From Methylobacterium isbiliense (GTDB lineage Bacteria; Pseudomonadota; Alphaproteobacteria; Rhizobiales; Beijerinckiaceae), in NCBI RefSeq assembly GCF_022179325.1, contig NZ_BPQQ01000067.1:62001-126000 (forward strand): a stretch of DNA of 64,000 bases. Reading direction: 5' to 3'. Shown one piece after another: positions 8,857-18,582 of the stretch (its first letter is position 1; every line of letters starts with the position of its first letter). Position numbers and translations under genes: made by a program. The notes below the pieces were generated by a model that ran no database searches, was not told the origin of the DNA, and saw nothing but the letters and a program-made list of their open reading frames with translations.

Positions 8857-10239
8857 TCAGCGGCGGCTGAGGCGGAAGGCCGGGTCGTGGTCGGGCCGCA
8901 CCGTCACGGTGGCGACCGGCATCACCGGCCGGTCGCCGACGAGGACGAGCCGGTAGTCGCGGGCGAGGCGGGCGAGCACCAGGGTCGCCTCGGCCAGGGC
9001 GAGCTGCGCCCCGATGCAGCTCTGCGGCCCGGCCCCGAAGGGCAGGTAGACGTGGCGGTCGGGTTCCTGCCCCTCGCGCAGGAACCGCCCGGGCAGGAAG
9101 GCCTCGGGCCGCTCCCACCAGCGCGGGTTGCGGTGCATCACCCAGGTCGGGATCATCACGGTGGCGCCGGCCGGGATCGCGGCGCCGCAGACCTCGCTCG
9201 CCCGCACGGCCCGGCGCGCGATCATGTAGGCCGGCGGATAGAGCCGCAGCGTCTCCTGCACCACCGCCCGTGCGAGGCGCAGGACCGGCAGGGCCGCCGC
9301 CGCGCCGGCCTCGCCCAGGTCGAGGCCATCCGCCTCGTCGGCCAGCGCATCCTGCACGGCGGGCGCCCGCGCGAGCAGGGTCGCGGCCCAGAACAGCGTC
9401 GAGGCGGTGGTCTCGTGGCCCGCGACGATCATGGTGCCGACCTCGTCGGCCAGGAGCCCGTCCGGCGCCTCGCCATGCGCCGCGCTCAGGAGGTCGAACA
9501 GGTCGCGGGGGGCGCCCTCCGCCCCTTGCGCGCGCCGCGCCGCCACCACGGCGCGCACGAGGGCGAGCCAGCGGCGGCGGAACAGCGCCCGGCGCGGCCC
9601 GGCCGGCGTCGGCCAGCCGGGCGGCAGCAGGAAGTCCGCCACGGTCGGCCGGCCCAGGGTGCCAAGATAGCCCGACACCATCGCGCGGATGGCCACCTCG
9701 AACGGGCCGGCTTCGAGGGAGAACATCGAGGTGGCGGCGATGTCGAGGCTCAGGCGCTGCATCTCGGCATGCAGGTCGACCGGCTCGCCGAGCCCGGCAT
9801 CGAGGCGCCGGCAGGCGGCCTCCGCGGCCCGGGCGATGTGCGGGGCCATCAGCGGCAGGTTGCGGGGCGTGAAGGCCGGGGCGAGCACGCGGCGCTGGCG
9901 TCGCCACGGCTCGCCCTCCGCCAGGACGAGGCCGCGGCCGGCGATCGGCCCGAGCACCCGCCGGGCGGCGGGCAGCCGCGCGAAGCTCTCGGCCCCGCCG
10001 ATCAGCACCTGGCGCACCGCCTCCGGCCCGTTCAGCAGCACCACCCGCCCGCCGCCCGGCAGGCGCAGGCTCACGGCCGGCTCGCTGAGACAGGCGCGCG
10101 GGAAGGCGTCGAGGGTGTTGCGCCGGAAGGCGCGCAGCAGGCGCAGCCAGTCGACCCGCTCCGCGAGCGGGGGCATCGGCGGCACGTAGGGCCCGACCTC
10201 GCCCGATGCCGTCATCACGCCCGCCGCCATGTCCGCCAT
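8857..10239 (-). CDS. Cytochrome P450
   Basis: 460 residues from the ATG at 10239, 19 bp after deoB; an ATG at 10230 is an alternative. The I-helix motif AGHETTAS, the K-helix ETLRLYPP and the heme loop FGAGPQSCIG (Cys408) identify a soluble bacterial P450 monooxygenase. The open fatty-acid/CYP102-like style (RAVRASEVCGAAIPAGATVMIPTWVMHRN) suggests a hydrophobic substrate. The heme-loop residue that is normally Arg, which pairs with a heme propionate, is Gln here (codon 9022-9024, CAG). No ferredoxin or reductase is adjacent, so it depends on partners elsewhere. It is the last gene of a leftward operon with deoB and an ABC ATPase. Confidence 0.92.
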   Translation of the reverse strand: MADMAAGVMTASGEVGPYVPPMPPLAERVDWLRLLRAFRRNTLDAFPRACLSEPAVSLRLPGGGRVVLLNGPEAVRQVLIGGAESFARLPAARRVLGPIAGRGLVLAEGEPWRRQRRVLAPAFTPRNLPLMAPHIARAAEAACRRLDAGLGEPVDLHAEMQRLSLDIAATSMFSLEAGPFEVAIRAMVSGYLGTLGRPTVADFLLPPGWPTPAGPRRALFRRRWLALVRAVVAARRAQGAEGAPRDLFDLLSAAHGEAPDGLLADEVGTMIVAGHETTASTLFWAATLLARAPAVQDALADEADGLDLGEAGAAAALPVLRLARAVVQETLRLYPPAYMIARRAVRASEVCGAAIPAGATVMIPTWVMHRNPRWWERPEAFLPGRFLREGQEPDRHVYLPFGAGPQSCIGAQLALAEATLVLARLARDYRLVLVGDRPVMPVATVTVRPDHDPAFRLSRR

Positions 10240-10258
10240 TCCCGTTCCGAAGCCAGGT

Positions 10259-11475
10259 TCAGAGCCACGAGCGCCCACGCTCCCCGGACGGGAGCCCGAG
10301 ATGAGCTGCAAGCGTCGCGCCGACATCCGCGAAGGTCTCGCACCGGCCGATCGGCCCCGGCCGCACCTGCGGGCCGAGGCTCACGACCGGCACCTGCTCG
10401 CGGGTGTGGTCGGTGCCCGCGAAGGTCGGATCGTTGCCGTGGTCGGCGGTGATGACGCACAGATCCCCCGGCCCGAGCCGCGCGCGGATCTCGGGGATGC
10501 GGGCGTCGAAGCGTTCGAGCGCCGCCGCGTAGCCCGGCACGTCGCGGCGATGACCGTACTCGGTGTCGAAATCGACGAGGTTCACGAAGACGAGCCCGCC
10601 CTCGCCGAGGTCGCGGAAGGCGGCGAGCGCGGCGTCCAGGCAGGCGTCGTTGCCGGCGGCCTTCACGGCGCGCCCGGTGCCGCGATGCGCGAAGATGTCG
10701 GCGATCTTGCCGACGCTGACCACCGGCCGGCCGGCCGCCGCTGCTCGGTCGAGCAGGCTCGGGGCGGGGGGCGGCGTCGCGTAGTCGCGCCGGTTGGCGG
10801 TGCGCGCGAAGCCCCGCGCCGGGTCGCCCAGGAAGGGCCGGGCGATGACCCGGCCGATGCGGTAGGGATCGCACAGGCGCCGCGCCACCGCGCAGAGGGC
10901 GTAGAGCCGGTCCAGGCCGAAGGCCTCCTCGTGGGCGGCGATCTGGAAGACGCTGTCGACGGAGGTGTAGCAGATCGGCTTCCCGGAGCGGACGTGCTCG
11001 GCCCCGAGTTCCTCGATGATCGCGGTGCCGGCGGCGTGCCGGTCGCCGAGGAGGCCGGGCAGGCGGCCCTCGGCGATCAGCGCCTGCGTCAGGGCGGGCG
11101 GGAAGCTCGGCTCGGTCGCCGGGAAGCGTCCCCAGTCGAAATCGACCGGCACGCCCGCGATCTCCCAATGGCCCGACACCGTGTCCTTGCCGCGCGCGGT
11201 CTCGACCGCGTGGCCGTAGGCGCCGAGGACCGGGCCGGCCGGCGCGAGGCCGGGAGGCACCCGCCCCGTCGCCTCCCCGGCCGAAAGCCCGATCCCGAGC
11301 GCGGCGAGGTGGGGCAGGCGCAGCGGCCCCGAGCGCAGGCCGGCCCGGTCACCGTCGCGGCGGGCGCAGGCCTCGGCGATGTGACCGAGCGTGTCGGCAC
11401 CGCCATCGCCGTAGGCGGCCGCGTCCGGCGCGCCGCCGATGCCGACGGAATCGAGCACGATCAGCAGGGCGCGGG

Positions 11476-11479
<4 letters not shown>
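10259..11479 (-). CDS. deoB: Phosphopentomutase
   Basis: 406 residues from a GTG at 11479. The N-terminus [21 protein letters not shown] and [10 protein letters not shown] carry the metal-binding Asp of the alkaline-phosphatase superfamily. [23 protein letters not shown] and [10 protein letters not shown] complete the two-Mn site. DeoB interconverts ribose-1-phosphate or deoxyribose-1-phosphate with the 5-phosphates, in nucleoside salvage. The start overlaps the end of the ABC ATPase gene by four bases (GTGA), so the two are translationally coupled. Length matches the family. No other deo gene is in the window. Confidence 0.95.
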
Positions 11480-13101
<1,622 letters not shown>

Positions 13102-13218
13102 CGCCACAGGGTAACGCGGAAACGCTGAGCGTCGAGGCCGGCCCCAGCAGGCCGGACGACGGCGGCACCCTGCGCTACTCCGCGCCCGAATGCCAGCGGC
13201 GGGCGGCCGCCGCTCCCG

Positions 13219-13683
13219 CTACGCCCGCGTCTCCGCTGGCCGGTCCAGGCCTCGCAGCAGCGGCGTGATCCGCTGCAGCTCCTCCTTCAAGGCCTGGATC
13301 GGCTCCTCGCGCCCGCCGAGTGCGCAGACGATCTGCTCCCGCGCCGCTCCGATCCGCTCACGCAGGCCATGGCCGGCCTCCGTCAGTTCCAGCCGCAGCT
13401 GACGCTCGTTGGCCGGATCACGCCTGCGTCGCACGTAGCCGCCAGCCTCCAGCCGCTTGAGCAGCGGGGTCAGCGTCCCCGCGTCGAGCTGGAGACGCTG
13501 CCCGATCTCCTTGAGGTTCACGCCGTCCCGCTCCCACAGCACCAGAAGCACCAGATATTGCGGATAGGTGAGGCCGAACGGCTCCAGCAGCGGCTTGTAG
13601 GCCGCCGCGAAGGCATGAGCGGCCGCGTAGACGGCGAAGCAGACCTGGTTGTCGAGCCGCAATGCGCCGTCGGTCCCGTTCAT
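13219..13683 (-). CDS. ohrR: Organic hydroperoxide-sensing MarR-family repressor OhrR
   Basis: 154 residues from the ATG at 13683. The N-terminus [18 protein letters not shown] carries Cys15, the peroxide-sensing cysteine of OhrR, and [20 protein letters not shown] is the OhrR signature. The winged helix follows ([36 protein letters not shown]). In this family oxidation of the Cys releases DNA and induces the peroxidase gene ohr. No ohr gene is adjacent, which is unusual, so the regulon lies elsewhere. A TAGC-TGCA-GCTA palindrome (13750-13763) upstream probably gives autorepression. Confidence 0.9.
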   Translation of the reverse strand: MNGTDGALRLDNQVCFAVYAAAHAFAAAYKPLLEPFGLTYPQYLVLLVLWERDGVNLKEIGQRLQLDAGTLTPLLKRLEAGGYVRRRRDPANERQLRLELTEAGHGLRERIGAAREQIVCALGGREEPIQALKEELQRITPLLRGLDRPAETRA

Positions 13684-13749
13684 GTGATGCTCGCCTCGTG
13701 GTTGCAGCCGGACCTGTGCGGTCCACCCTGTCGGTCGCACAAAAACAAT

Positions 13750-13763
13750 TAGCGTGCAAGCTA
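13750..13763. promoter_or_regulatory. Candidate OhrR operator
   Basis: TAGCGTGCAAGCTA is symmetric at every position except two (TAGC-n-TGCA-n-GCTA), inside an A+T-rich stretch (ACAATT precedes it). It lies 67 bp upstream of the ohrR ATG, where a MarR-type dimer would be expected to bind. The assignment is by symmetry and position. Confidence 0.55.
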
Positions 13764-13910
13764 TCGGGTCGCCCTCACGCACGGGTTGGGCAGGGAAGCC
13801 TCCGTTCGGCGAAGGGCTCGGCCAAACGGCCTAGCCCGCCAAGATGGATTGAGCGCTAACCATTCGTGCTCTATTGCTTCCGCCACCAACGAACAAGCCG
13901 GGGGGCAGCC

Positions 13911-14195
13911 ATGATCCGCACGCGTTCCATCACCGATCCCGGCCGCCGCTCGCAGACGGTCTCCGTGGGCCTTCTCGTCACCGTAGGCGGACTGGCCGCG
14001 TTGCTGGCCGGCCTCACCCTCGCTCCCGATCAGGCCATCTCCTCACCGGCACCCTCGGCCGGCATGAACCGGGCCGAGAGCCGAGCTCCCGCTTCGACCC
14101 CGGCGTCCGCGCCCGCAGCGGCCTCGCAGCGCACGAGCGGTGACGAGCCGCGCCGTGCGGTCCGGGTCGTCTATTCCGGCCCGATCACCCGCTGA
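13911..14195 (+). CDS. Small membrane-anchored Ala/Ser/Pro-rich protein
   Basis: 94 residues from the ATG at 13911 (GGGGGGCAGCC upstream). One hydrophobic segment (VSVGLLVTVGGLAALLAGLTLA) is followed by a low-complexity tail of Ala, Ser and Pro ending RAVRVVYSGPITR. No family was recognised. It precedes the helix-hairpin-helix gene by 64 bp on the same strand, and both share an N-terminal anchor and a Pro/Ala linker, so they may act together at the membrane. Confidence 0.55.
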   Translation: MIRTRSITDPGRRSQTVSVGLLVTVGGLAALLAGLTLAPDQAISSPAPSAGMNRAESRAPASTPASAPAAASQRTSGDEPRRAVRVVYSGPITR

Positions 14196-14259
14196 GGAAC
14201 GGGTTCGGCGGGGTCGGCCCCGGTTCACCGCCCTGAGCCGGCCCAAGGTGGAGGGGATC

Positions 14260-14772
14260 ATGCTGAAGCTGGTATTCGCCTTGCGGCTGTTGGCCCTGAT
14301 GGTGTTCGCGGCCGGTACGGGGCTGGTGGTGCTGACCCTCGGCCAGCTGGAACTGGCCGAAGCCTTCTCGACCTCGCCGTCCCTGCCCGCCACCAAGTCC
14401 ACGCGCGCCGCCGCGCCGGCGGCGGACACGCGGCCCGTCACAAGCCCGACGGCGTCGAGTCCGGCCCGCGACCTGCAGGCTCCGGCGGCCGACGTCGCCG
14501 CCAGCCTTCCTGCCGAAGCAGCAAGTCCGCCGGCACCTCCGGCCGTAACCGCCGCATTCCTCGCGCCGGAGGCGGCGTCGCCACAGACCGGCGGAGTGGA
14601 TCTGAACACCGCTTCGCTGGCGGAACTGAACGCGCTACGCGGCGCCGGCGCGATCGGGCGGGCCATCATCCGGGGCCGGCCGTACCGGTCGATCGACGAA
14701 CTCATGAGCCGGCGCATCCTGAGCCGGGCGCGCTTCGAGCAGGTCAAGGGGCGGGTCAGCGTGCGCCTCTAG
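14260..14772 (+). CDS. Membrane-anchored helix-hairpin-helix (ComEA-like) protein
   Basis: 170 residues from the ATG at 14260, with GGAGGGGATC directly before it. An N-terminal hydrophobic segment (LVFALRLLALMVFAAGTGLVVL) is followed by an Ala/Pro-rich linker of about 80 residues. The C-terminal domain, VDLNTASLAELNALRGAGAI, then GRPYRSIDELMSRRILSRAR, has the helix-hairpin-helix order of ComEA, where it binds DNA without sequence preference. The hairpin here (GAGAIGRAIIRG) is close to the canonical GIG form. It could bind DNA outside the inner membrane; a real role in uptake is unproven. Confidence 0.78.
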   Translation: MLKLVFALRLLALMVFAAGTGLVVLTLGQLELAEAFSTSPSLPATKSTRAAAPAADTRPVTSPTASSPARDLQAPAADVAASLPAEAASPPAPPAVTAAFLAPEAASPQTGGVDLNTASLAELNALRGAGAIGRAIIRGRPYRSIDELMSRRILSRARFEQVKGRVSVRL

Positions 14773-14855
14773 CCCGCGGGCCACCGCCGAGATCGGCCCG
14801 GCGACGACACGCCTGACGCTCCGGATCACGGCCGCGTCCCGCCTGCCGGCCGGCA

Positions 14856-15671
14856 TCAATGACTCATCAGACAGCAGAGCGGGGCGCGCTGTAGAAGGGA
14901 GCGGGTCACCCCGCCGAATGCCCACTCGCGCAGCCGGCCGCGCCCGTAGGCCCCCAGCACGACGAGATCGACGCCCTCGCGGTGGGCGAGGCTCAGCAGC
15001 GGCTCGCTCTCGTCCTGCCCTCTCGCCCCGTGCAGGAGACGAACCCTCGCCCTGGCGCCGTGGCGCGCGAGATGTTCGGCGACGTCCGCGCCGCCCTCGT
15101 CGGCGGCATCCGGCCCGACCGTCGCCACCAGGACGGTCGCCGCCGACCGGCAGAGCGGAAGCGCCGCACTCACGGCGCGCCGGGCCTCGGGCGTGTCCTT
15201 CCAGGCGACGAGGATCCGCTCGGCCGCCAGCCGCGCGATGCCGGGCGGCGCGATGAGGACCGGGCGCCCGGCCTCCATCAGCACGCGGTCGGGCGGGACG
15301 CTGAGCAGGCCGCCGCCATCGGCCGGACCACGGCGCCCGACGACCACGAGGTCCGCGCCGCGGGCCTGCCGGATGAGGTGCTCCGCCGCGCTAGCGAGCG
15401 CCTGACGCCAGACCGTCGGCCGAAGCGGGCCGGCCTCGCGCGCGATCAGGGCCCGGATGCCGGCGAGGTCGGCGCCGAGCCGCTCCTCCTCGGCCGAGCG
15501 GATGTCGTCCTCGTGCTGCAACGCGGCGTGCATGCTGGGCACCGGCATCGGCCGGGCGGCGGCGGCCGTGAGGGTCGCGCCGAAGCGCCGCGCGAGAGCG
15601 CCCGCGAGCTGCACGCGATCGGCCGTGCCGGGGCCGTCATCCACCGAGACCAGGATGTTCGCGAAGTCCAT
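14856..15671 (-). CDS. Tandem-domain universal stress protein
   Basis: 271 residues from the ATG at 15671. The first Usp-like domain begins FANILVSVDDGPGTADRVQL and ends GADLVVVGRRG. The second begins ERILVAWKDTPEARRAVSAA and ends VDLVVLGAYGRGRLREWAFG. The second carries a G-x2-G-x9-G type ATP loop in degenerate form. Tandem UspA proteins accumulate under starvation or oxidative stress. It diverges from the phytochrome gene with 159 bp between, so light and stress control could share the region. Confidence 0.9.
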   Translation of the reverse strand: MDFANILVSVDDGPGTADRVQLAGALARRFGATLTAAAARPMPVPSMHAALQHEDDIRSAEEERLGADLAGIRALIAREAGPLRPTVWRQALASAAEHLIRQARGADLVVVGRRGPADGGGLLSVPPDRVLMEAGRPVLIAPPGIARLAAERILVAWKDTPEARRAVSAALPLCRSAATVLVATVGPDAADEGGADVAEHLARHGARARVRLLHGARGQDESEPLLSLAHREGVDLVVLGAYGRGRLREWAFGGVTRSLLQRAPLCCLMSH

Positions 15672-15830
15672 GGCGGATCTCGGGTCCGGCCAGGCCCCGC
15701 GGCACGCAAGGGCAGGCCGTCGGGACGAGCGTCCGCCGGAACCATAGCGTGAATCCGTCCGGGTCGCTTCGGCGGCGGTGTCGCGCTATGGTCCGCGCCG
15801 ACCAGAGCGGGGTGGCGAGAGCGAGGTGGA

Positions 15831-18119
15831 ATGTCCGGGTTGGATTCGAGCGCACGGTCGCTGGCGGCGGCACACCTGACGGCCTGCGACCGGGAGCCGA
15901 TCCATATCCTGGGCACCCTGCAGCCGCATGGCTTCCTCCTCGCCCTCGACGGGCCGGAACTGCGCGTGGTGCAGGCGAGCGCGAACGTCCCCGACCTCCC
16001 CGGCCGCCCGGCCGCCGAGATTCACGGCATGCCGCTGCGCCGTGCCGTCCCGGAGGTCTTCGACGCCGTCGCGGCCTACCGCGCGGCTGAGCCGGAGGGT
16101 GCGGGCGCCAGCCATCTCGGCAGTGTAACGCTCGACACGGTCGAGGGACTTCGATCCTACGATCTGGCGGCGCACCCGTCCGCCGGCCTCCTCGTGCTCG
16201 AATGCGAGGAGATCGCCAGCGAGGCCGCCTCGGCCCGGAGCCTCGACGCACTCTACCCGCGCCTGAGCGCCTTCGTGGAAGGGCTGCACGCAGCCGCCAG
16301 CGTGCCGGACCTCTGCGCCCTCCTGGCCCGGGACATCCGCCACATCACCGGCTTCGACCGGGCGCTCGTCTACCGGTTCGACCGGGACTGGCACGGCACC
16401 GTGGTGGCCGAGGACGGCAACGGCGTGCTGCCGTCCTACCTCGACCTGCGCTTCCCCGCCTCCGACATCCCGGCCCAGGCGCGCGAACTCTACCGGCGCA
16501 ACCGGCTGCGCATCATCCCGGATGCCGGCTACGCCCCCGTGCCGATCCGGCCGACACTCACCCCCGCGACGGGCCAGCCGCTCGATCTCAGCCAGTCGAT
16601 CCTGCGCAGCGTCTCGCCCGTGCATGTCGAGTACATGCGCAACATGGGCACGCAGGCCTCGATGTCGGTCTCGATCCTGGTGGACGGGGCGCTCTGGGGC
16701 CTGATCTCCTGCCACAACAAGGCGCCGCGGCGCGTCCCCCTGCAGGCGCGCAACGCCTGCGACTTCCTGACCCGGATCTTCGCCCTGCAGCTCGCGGCCA
16801 TGGAGGGCCGGGCGGCGGCCGAGCAGCGCATCCGGCTCGGCGCAATCCAGGCGCGCCTGCTCGGGTACATGGCCGAGGAGGAGCAGTTCATCGACGGCCT
16901 GCTGCACCACCCGGAGGACGTCCTGGCGCTCGCCGATGCCGCCGGGGCCGCCGTGGTGACGGCCGAGCGCTGCGAGCTGCTCGGCCGCACCCCGTCCGCC
17001 GACGAGGTGCGGGGCCTCCACGCGTGGCTGTCGCGGCATCGGTCCAAGGACCGGGTCTTCGTCACCGACGCCCTCGGCGAGGCCTATCCGCCCGCCGCCG
17101 CCTTCGCCGACCGCGCCAGCGGCGTGCTGGCCATCTCGATCTCGCAGAAATACCCGAGCTACGTGCTCTGGTTCCGGCCCGAGGTCGTGCAGACCGTGAG
17201 GTGGGGCGGCAATCCGAACAAGGCGGCGACCCCGGACCCGGCCGCGGGCGGCGACCGGCTGCATCCGCGCAAGTCGTTCGAGATCTGGAAGGAGACGGTG
17301 CAGGGCCGTGCGCTGCCCTGGTCCGAGGCCGAGATCGGCGCCGCCAAGGATCTGCGCGCGGCGGTCCTCGGCATCGTGCTGCGCCGCGCCGAGGAACTCG
17401 CGGCGCTCAGCGAGGAGCTGCAGCGCTCGAATAAGGAGCTGGAGGCGTTCTCCTACTCGGTGAGCCACGACCTCCGGGCGCCGTTCCGCCACATCGTCGG
17501 CTATTCGGAGCTGCTGCGCTCACGCGAGACCGACCGCCTGACCGACAAGGGACGGCACTACGTCGACACCATCGCCGAGGCGGCCTTGTCCGCCGGCCGG
17601 CTCGTCGACAACCTGCTCGCCTTCTCGCAGATGGGCCGGAACTCGCTCAACCGGGTCACCGGCGACATGACCCTGCTGGTCGAGGAGGTGCGCCGCAAGA
17701 TGATGCGGGACCTGCCGCCCGAGCGCGTCATCCGCTGGCAGATCGGCCCGCTCGGCCGGGTCTATGCCGACCCGGTCATGCTGCGGCTGGCGATCGAGAA
17801 CCTGCTCTCGAACGCCGTCAAGTACACGCGCGACAAGTCCGAGGCCATGATCGAGGTGGGACGGGCGCCGGACCGCGACGGGGAGGCCGCGTTCTTCGTG
17901 CGCGACAACGGAGTGGGCTTCGACATGTCCTATGTCGGCAAGCTGTTCGGCGTCTTCCAGCGCCTGCACCGGGTCGAGGAGTTCGAGGGCACCGGGATCG
18001 GGCTCGCCAACGTCCGTCGCATCGTCGAGCGCCACGGCGGCCGCACCTGGGCCGAAGGCAGCCTCGGGGCCGGCGCGACCTTCCATTTCACGCTGCCGCT
18101 GCGCGAAGGAGGGCGCTGA
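15831..18119 (+). CDS. bphP: Bacteriophytochrome histidine kinase
   Basis: 762 residues from the ATG at 15831 (GAGGTGGA upstream). The order is PAS, GAF, PHY, HisKA and HATPase. Cys19 in LTACDREPIHI is the biliverdin attachment site. The GAF pocket has LRFPASDIPAQAREL with the conserved Asp-Ile-Pro and MRNMGTQASMS; the PHY tongue has the PRxSF motif in HPRKSFEIW. The phosphorylated His is in YSVSHDLRAPFRHI, followed by NLLSNAVKYT and EGTGIGLANVRRI. It is a red/far-red sensor signalling to the next gene. No heme oxygenase (bphO), needed to make biliverdin, is in the window. Confidence 0.96.
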   Translation: MSGLDSSARSLAAAHLTACDREPIHILGTLQPHGFLLALDGPELRVVQASANVPDLPGRPAAEIHGMPLRRAVPEVFDAVAAYRAAEPEGAGASHLGSVTLDTVEGLRSYDLAAHPSAGLLVLECEEIASEAASARSLDALYPRLSAFVEGLHAAASVPDLCALLARDIRHITGFDRALVYRFDRDWHGTVVAEDGNGVLPSYLDLRFPASDIPAQARELYRRNRLRIIPDAGYAPVPIRPTLTPATGQPLDLSQSILRSVSPVHVEYMRNMGTQASMSVSILVDGALWGLISCHNKAPRRVPLQARNACDFLTRIFALQLAAMEGRAAAEQRIRLGAIQARLLGYMAEEEQFIDGLLHHPEDVLALADAAGAAVVTAERCELLGRTPSADEVRGLHAWLSRHRSKDRVFVTDALGEAYPPAAAFADRASGVLAISISQKYPSYVLWFRPEVVQTVRWGGNPNKAATPDPAAGGDRLHPRKSFEIWKETVQGRALPWSEAEIGAAKDLRAAVLGIVLRRAEELAALSEELQRSNKELEAFSYSVSHDLRAPFRHIVGYSELLRSRETDRLTDKGRHYVDTIAEAALSAGRLVDNLLAFSQMGRNSLNRVTGDMTLLVEEVRRKMMRDLPPERVIRWQIGPLGRVYADPVMLRLAIENLLSNAVKYTRDKSEAMIEVGRAPDRDGEAAFFVRDNGVGFDMSYVGKLFGVFQRLHRVEEFEGTGIGLANVRRIVERHGGRTWAEGSLGAGATFHFTLPLREGGR

Positions 18120-18120
18120 C

Positions 18121-18582
18121 ATGGCCGACCTGAAGCCGATCCTCCTCGTCGAGGACAACCCGAACGACATCGAACTGACGCTGGCCGCGCTGGAGCAGAG
18201 CCAGCTCGCGAACGAGATCGTGATCTGCCGCGACGGCGCCGAGGCGCTCGACTACCTGTTTCGGCGCGGTAGCTACGACCGCAGCGACGTGCTCGACCCG
18301 GCCGTGGTGCTGCTCGACCTCAAGCTGCCGAAGGTCGACGGGCTCGAAGTGCTCGCCGCGGCGAAGCGAGATCCGCGGACCCGGGCCATTCCGGTCGTGA
18401 TGCTGACCTCCTCGCGCGAGGAGACCGATCTCGTCCGCTCGTACGAACTCGGGGTGAACGCCTTCGTGGTGAAGCCGGTCGGGTTCAAGGAGTTCTTCGC
18501 GGCCATCCAGGACCTGGGAGTGTTCTGGGCCGTGCTGAACGAACCGCCGCCGCACAGGGGAGGCTGGCCATCGAACAGCTGA
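18121..18582 (+). CDS. Single-domain response regulator (Rcp1/CheY-like), phytochrome partner
   Basis: 153 residues from the ATG at 18121, one base after the bphP stop. A stand-alone receiver: acidic pocket EDNPND near residue 11, phosphate acceptor Asp66 (VVLLDLKLPKVDG), Thr/Ser switch (MLTSSREETD) and Lys118 (VVKPVGFKEF). The sequence is of the Rcp1 type that takes phosphate from phytochrome kinases. There is no output domain, so it relays phosphate or binds a partner, perhaps the hybrid kinase encoded next. It overlaps that gene. Confidence 0.93.
   Translation: MADLKPILLVEDNPNDIELTLAALEQSQLANEIVICRDGAEALDYLFRRGSYDRSDVLDPAVVLLDLKLPKVDGLEVLAAAKRDPRTRAIPVVMLTSSREETDLVRSYELGVNAFVVKPVGFKEFFAAIQDLGVFWAVLNEPPPHRGGWPSNS

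Noticed and set aside
8126-9907. 593-residue minus-strand frame joining the TetR protein to a long upstream extension
   Set aside because: The extension is the out-of-frame shadow of the P450 gene. The TetR protein is complete when started at 8761.
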